Source: Chitinophagaceae bacterium
GTDB taxonomy: Bacteria > Bacteroidota > Bacteroidia > Chitinophagales > Chitinophagaceae
Length of the DNA: 9,379 nt
Reading direction: 5' to 3'
Assembly: GCA_025455245.1 (NCBI GenBank)
Contig: JALOMX010000059.1
Location: 1-9,379, forward strand
A program made the translations under genes and the position numbers. Positions 6,598-9,379 of this stretch are shown piece by piece. Below the pieces are notes generated by a model that did not search any database, had not been told where the DNA came from, and saw only the letters and a program-made list of their open reading frames with translations. Position 1 is the first letter of the stretch; each line of letters starts with the position of its first letter.

Positions 6598-6628
6598 ATT
6601 GCCTTCAATTGTTTTTAAATTATGTTTA
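6598..6628 (+). promoter_or_regulatory. Candidate promoter for scoA
   Basis: ATTG at 6598-6601 followed after 19 bases by TATGTTTA (6621-6628) resembles the Bacteroidetes TTTG-N19-TAnnTTTG arrangement, with one mismatch in each element. It would give a leader of about 10-12 bases before the scoA ATG at 6645. The 87-base gap and the change of pathway between neighbours support a promoter here, but the match is imperfect. Confidence 0.35.
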
Positions 6629-6644
6629 AAGAAAAGCTTGCCCG

Positions 6645-7355
6645 ATGAATAAAGTTGTAATAAATGCAGAGGCTGCCGTTAGCGATATATTTGATGGCGC
6701 AGTATTGATGTTAGGCGGATTCGGCCTGTGCGGCATCCCCGAAAATTGTATTTCCGCCCTTGTAAAAAAGAATGTCAGGAATCTTACTTGCATCAGTAAT
6801 AATGCCGGTGTTGATGATTTTGGCATAGGGTTGATGTTGAAACAGAAGCAGGTTAAAAAAATGATATCTTCTTATGTAGGAGAGAATGCCGAATTTGAAA
6901 GACAACTATTGAGCGGGGAACTTGAAGTAGAATTGATTCCACAGGGGACTTTAGCTACCCGTTGTATGGCTGCAGGTTATGGAATGCCCGCAGTTTTTAC
7001 ACCTGCAGGTGTGGGAACCGAAGTAGCCGAAGGAAAAGAAATACGTGCATTTAATTTCAATGGAGAAACAAAGGAATATTTAATGGAGTACGCCTTTGAG
7101 GCTGACTTTGCCATTGTGAAAGCATGGAAGGGCGATACGCTGGGTAACCTTATCTATAAGGATACGGCACGAAATTTTAATCCCCTGATGGCTATGGCAG
7201 GAAAAGTGACGATTGCTGAGGTTGAAATACTTGTTCCTGCAGGTGAACTTGATCCGAATTATATTCATACCCCCGGAATATATGTTCATCGCATATTTTG
7301 TGGCGAAAACTATGAAAAGAGGATCGAACAGAGAACGGTCAGGAAGGCGGTTTAG
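6645..7355 (+). CDS. scoA: 3-oxoacid CoA-transferase subunit A
   Basis: 236 residues, the normal length of the A subunit. With subunit B it moves CoA from succinyl-CoA to a 3-oxoacid such as acetoacetate, allowing ketone bodies or related acids to enter central metabolism as thioesters. The CoA-transferase signature 1 is intact: [16 protein letters not shown] (17-32), followed by SNNAG (51-55), which lines the CoA site. The C-terminal part includes the family's [17 protein letters not shown] segment and the final PGIYVHRI region. The protein is cytosolic, with no signal peptide. The partner gene lies 124 bases downstream, an unusually large gap because these subunits are often adjacent or overlapping. 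Acetoacetate cannot be distinguished from 3-oxoadipate as substrate by sequence alone; no aromatic degradation genes are nearby. Confidence 0.93.
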   Translation: MNKVVINAEAAVSDIFDGAVLMLGGFGLCGIPENCISALVKKNVRNLTCISNNAGVDDFGIGLMLKQKQVKKMISSYVGENAEFERQLLSGELEVELIPQGTLATRCMAAGYGMPAVFTPAGVGTEVAEGKEIRAFNFNGETKEYLMEYAFEADFAIVKAWKGDTLGNLIYKDTARNFNPLMAMAGKVTIAEVEILVPAGELDPNYIHTPGIYVHRIFCGENYEKRIEQRTVRKAV

Positions 7356-7479
7356 TCAGTTTTTGAATGGTGTATAGTGAGCAGGGTGCGGGTTAAAAGG
7401 GTGAAGTTTTAATTTGTTTTTTTTAACTTCTAATCCCGGATTTCTTAATCACAAATCTTCAAATTTCGAATATTTAATC

Positions 7480-8133
7480 ATGCTAAATAAAAATCAAATA
7501 GCTAAAAGAATAGCAAAAGAACTGAAAGATGGTTACTACGTAAATCTTGGAATTGGTATTCCCACGTTGGTAGCCAATTATATTCCGGAAGGTGTAAGTG
7601 TAGTTTTGCAAAGTGAAAATGGTTTGTTGGGTATGGGGCCATTTCCATTGGAAGGTGAAGAGGATCCTGATTTGATCAATGCCGGAAAACAAACAATCAC
7701 TATGCTGCCCGGTTCAAGCATTTTTGACAGCGCGATGAGCTTTGGTATGATTAGGGCAGGCAAGGTTGATCTTACGGTACTTGGGGCAATGGAAGTGTCT
7801 GATAACGGTGATATAGCTAACTGGAAAATTCCGGGCAAGATGGTGAAAGGAATGGGGGGGGCAATGGACCTTGTGGCAAGCGCGAAAAATATTATTGTAG
7901 CGATGCAACATACCAATAAAGCCGGTGAGAGCAAACTCCTGAAAAAATGTACTTTACCCATCACCGGTGTTCGTTGTGTAAAAAAGGTAGTTACCGAATT
8001 GGGGGTGTTTGATATAACGGAGCGCGGCTTTGAGCTGCGCGAACTTGCGCCGGGGGTAACTATTGAAGAAGTGAAAGCTAAAACGGAGGGAAGGCTTTTT
8101 ACAGACGGTGATATTTTAGAAATGCAGGGTTAA
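7480..8133 (+). CDS. scoB: 3-oxoacid CoA-transferase subunit B
   Basis: 217 residues from the ATG at 7480, matching the usual B-subunit length; the N-terminus MLNKNQIAKRIAKELKDG is family-like. An in-frame TTG at 7414 would add 22 residues without family character and is rejected. CoA-transferase signature 2, LQSENGLLG (43-51), carries the catalytic Glu46 that forms the covalent glutamyl-CoA intermediate. GIGIPT (24-29), AMEVSDNGDIANWKIPGKM and GMGGAMDLV are also conserved. It pairs with the preceding subunit A. A run of eight G (7854-7861) encodes the Gly-Gly of GMGGAMD and is a possible slippage site; the frame is intact here. No clear terminator follows; the next gene starts 78 bases later. 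Confidence 0.93.
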   Translation: MLNKNQIAKRIAKELKDGYYVNLGIGIPTLVANYIPEGVSVVLQSENGLLGMGPFPLEGEEDPDLINAGKQTITMLPGSSIFDSAMSFGMIRAGKVDLTVLGAMEVSDNGDIANWKIPGKMVKGMGGAMDLVASAKNIIVAMQHTNKAGESKLLKKCTLPITGVRCVKKVVTELGVFDITERGFELRELAPGVTIEEVKAKTEGRLFTDGDILEMQG

Positions 8134-8211
8134 AGAACTTGTTTATTACATGTTAAGTTTTTTGCTTGCTATCCTGTTTTCTATACAATAGCATATTTTC
8201 AATAAAAAAAT

Positions 8212-8796
8212 ATGCGGAACCTCTACCTAACCTTATTATTGGCGCTTTCCCTGGAAGGCATGGCTCAGATTGATACTGTGGTAGTACAGTACGATTCAAC
8301 ATTTATGAGCATTTTTGGACGCCGTTTAAAGGATAAACGAACCCCGGTAAAATACCATCTGGAGGAGTTTGGCAATATTAGAAACGTGGCTGTTTATCTC
8401 AGTACACTTGAAGAGATTATCAGTGGGAGAAAAATTTATGGTGTCCGGATTGATCAGCGATTAAACCGGAATTTATTCACGGATGCTCCTCTTTCCCATG
8501 CAGAGTATATAGATGAGGATGAAATTGAAACCTTTATTAAGCGGTTGGAATTCATACAGGAAATAACCCATACTGATGTTAATTCGGCCCGCTATACCGA
8601 ATACAGATTTTATACCCGAAGCGGAATAGCCTTGGAATGTTATACCGGTGCTAATAGATGGAGGGTTTTGTTGTTGTATGAGTTGAATAAAGTTGAAACA
8701 GCAACTTATTTGAACAATGAAAACAGATTGGCTGAGTTGATTGATGTATTAAAAAATATTCAATCCGAAATTATAAAACGAAAGACTCAGCCATGA
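8212..8796 (+). CDS. Uncharacterised exported protein, coupled to a downstream beta-barrel gene
   Basis: 194 residues. I do not recognise the family. A signal peptide is clear (1-18, GMA|Q), with no lipobox and no further membrane segment, so the mature protein is probably periplasmic or surface exposed. The mature part is about 175 residues. It has an acidic stretch (AEYIDEDEIETFIKRL, near 97-112), a tyrosine-rich part likely to be beta strand (YTEYRFYTRSGIALECYTG, followed by WRVLLLYEL), and a helical C-terminal end (LAELIDVLKNIQSEIIKR). A single cysteine lies in the mature protein. The stop codon overlaps the start of the next gene as ATGA, so the two are likely made together and may act together at the outer membrane. 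That partnership is inferred from position only. Confidence 0.75.
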   Translation: MRNLYLTLLLALSLEGMAQIDTVVVQYDSTFMSIFGRRLKDKRTPVKYHLEEFGNIRNVAVYLSTLEEIISGRKIYGVRIDQRLNRNLFTDAPLSHAEYIDEDEIETFIKRLEFIQEITHTDVNSARYTEYRFYTRSGIALECYTGANRWRVLLLYELNKVETATYLNNENRLAELIDVLKNIQSEIIKRKTQP

Positions 8797-9379
8797 GAAT
8801 ACTTATACTGTTTGCGCAGGAGAGAAATGATTATAAATGGATGCCAACGATGGAAGTTGGTGTCAATGTTTCGAATCAGCAAATCCGCAGAAATGCCGAT
8901 ATGGTCTTTGATCAGAGGAATGGTTTAAGGGCAGCTCTGATCTTTGAAAAGCCTCATTCAAAAAGGCTTACATTTCTTGGAAGCTTTTCTTATGTTCAGT
9001 CAGGAAGTAATAATGTGCTTTATAGCAATGAGTCTGAAAAACTGGAGTATGCGGAGATAAGTATAAAAGCAAAAGAGTATTTGCCCATTGGAGGTTCGGA
9101 TTTGTTTTTGTCGCTCGGGCCTTATTTTTCATATGGTATTAATGGTGTAAGGATTTCAGCCAACGGCGAAACAGAATCGAATAATTTATTTAAGCAGGAA
9201 GGATACAATGCCATTGAATGGGGGCTCGGTGGAAACCTCGGATTCAAATTCCCCTGGGGCACCTATTTACAGGCGGGATTGCAAACTGCATTCAGCAATT
9301 GTTATGAATCAGATCAAACACAAATGGCATATTTTAATTATTCATTAATGCTGACCGCAGGACATAGTATCGGATGGCG
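8793..9379 (+). CDS. Outer-membrane beta-barrel protein, 3' end outside window
   Basis: 195 codons run open to the window edge from the ATG at 8793, which overlaps the previous stop (ATGA). The sequence shows repeated amphipathic strands ending in aromatic residues, for example LRAALIFEKP, RLTFLGSFSYV, KLEYAEISIKAKEYLPI, LFLSLGPYFSYGI, WGLGGNLGFKF and YLQAGLQTAFSN. This is typical of small Bacteroidetes outer-membrane beta-barrels of the PF13568-like class. Translation from the only available start gives MRILILFAQERN: it looks like a signal peptide with the expected FAQ cleavage region, but the hydrophobic stretch has only about five residues. An in-frame stop (8742-8744) precedes the ATG with no alternative start. 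It is either shortened, mis-sequenced or exported unusually. Specific function unknown. Confidence 0.7.
   Translation, partial: MRILILFAQERNDYKWMPTMEVGVNVSNQQIRRNADMVFDQRNGLRAALIFEKPHSKRLTFLGSFSYVQSGSNNVLYSNESEKLEYAEISIKAKEYLPIGGSDLFLSLGPYFSYGINGVRISANGETESNNLFKQEGYNAIEWGLGGNLGFKFPWGTYLQAGLQTAFSNCYESDQTQMAYFNYSLMLTAGHSIGW

Noticed and set aside
6615..6630. TTTAAA repeated around TTATG before scoA
   Set aside because: A/T-only arms of six bases are expected by chance in this intergenic region and overlap the promoter candidate.
7414..7479. N-terminal extension of scoB from a TTG at 7414
   Set aside because: The added 22 residues have no family similarity, and the ATG at 7480 begins exactly where the family starts.
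7578..7964. 128-codon open frame on the minus strand within scoB
   Set aside because: It is the antisense shadow of conserved CoA-transferase sequence including the active-site motif.
8161..8193. Possible promoter (TTTG with TATACAAT) and 6-base inverted repeat TGCTAT/ATAGCA before the exported protein gene
   Set aside because: The -7 match is poor, and the repeat has a 15-base loop and short arms, so neither a promoter nor a terminator can be supported.
1..9379. Search for mobile elements, CRISPR arrays, tRNA/rRNA genes, toxin-antitoxin or defence genes
   Set aside because: Nearly all of the window is occupied by housekeeping and envelope genes; no transposase, integrase, direct-repeat array or tRNA-like cloverleaf was seen.

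Overview
This window looks like chromosomal DNA from a member of the Bacteroidota. The evidence is the gene content: a Bacteroidetes-type BamD, an Rpb6/omega-like RNA polymerase subunit next to coaBC, a DUF4835/PorD-type protein, a DUF4296 lipoprotein, and an OmpA protein with thrombospondin type 3 repeats. Start codons lack Shine-Dalgarno sequences and have A/T-rich upstream DNA. Several promoter candidates resemble the Bacteroidetes TAnnTTTG -7 element. I cannot name the genus from what is here. I see no phage, insertion sequence, CRISPR array, tRNA or rRNA, and no gene-free stretch over 300 bases.

Layout: (1) 1-750, minus strand: the first 250 residues of a trans-polyprenyl diphosphate synthase whose 3' end lies outside the window. 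(2) 751-919: divergent intergenic region with a promoter candidate for the next gene. (3) 920-2635: an OmpA-family outer membrane protein, closed by a strong hairpin terminator. (4) 2787-3918: bamD and rpoZ, overlapping by 26 bases and closed by a textbook terminator. (5) 3979-6557: coaBC, a porD-like DUF4835 gene (ATGA overlap) and a DUF4296 lipoprotein gene. (6) 6645-8133: the two subunits of a 3-oxoacid CoA-transferase, separated by 124 bases. (7) 8212-9379: an unrecognised secreted protein translationally coupled to an outer-membrane beta-barrel gene that runs off the end.

Much of the window is cell-envelope biogenesis: polyprenyl chains (quinone or lipid carrier side chains), outer membrane protein assembly (BamD), peptidoglycan-outer membrane tethering (OmpA), a type IX secretion-associated protein, and secreted or barrel proteins. 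These are mixed with core metabolism: coenzyme A synthesis (CoaBC), the omega subunit of RNA polymerase, and ketone-body or 3-oxoacid activation (ScoAB).

I did not find a convincing undescribed multi-gene system. The most useful leads are four. CoaBC has substitutions at two residues considered catalytic in the E. coli enzyme. An intrinsic terminator abuts the coaBC start codon. The OmpA domain lacks the usual diaminopimelate-binding Asp. The unknown secreted protein/beta-barrel pair at the right end has an abnormally short signal sequence on the barrel gene.
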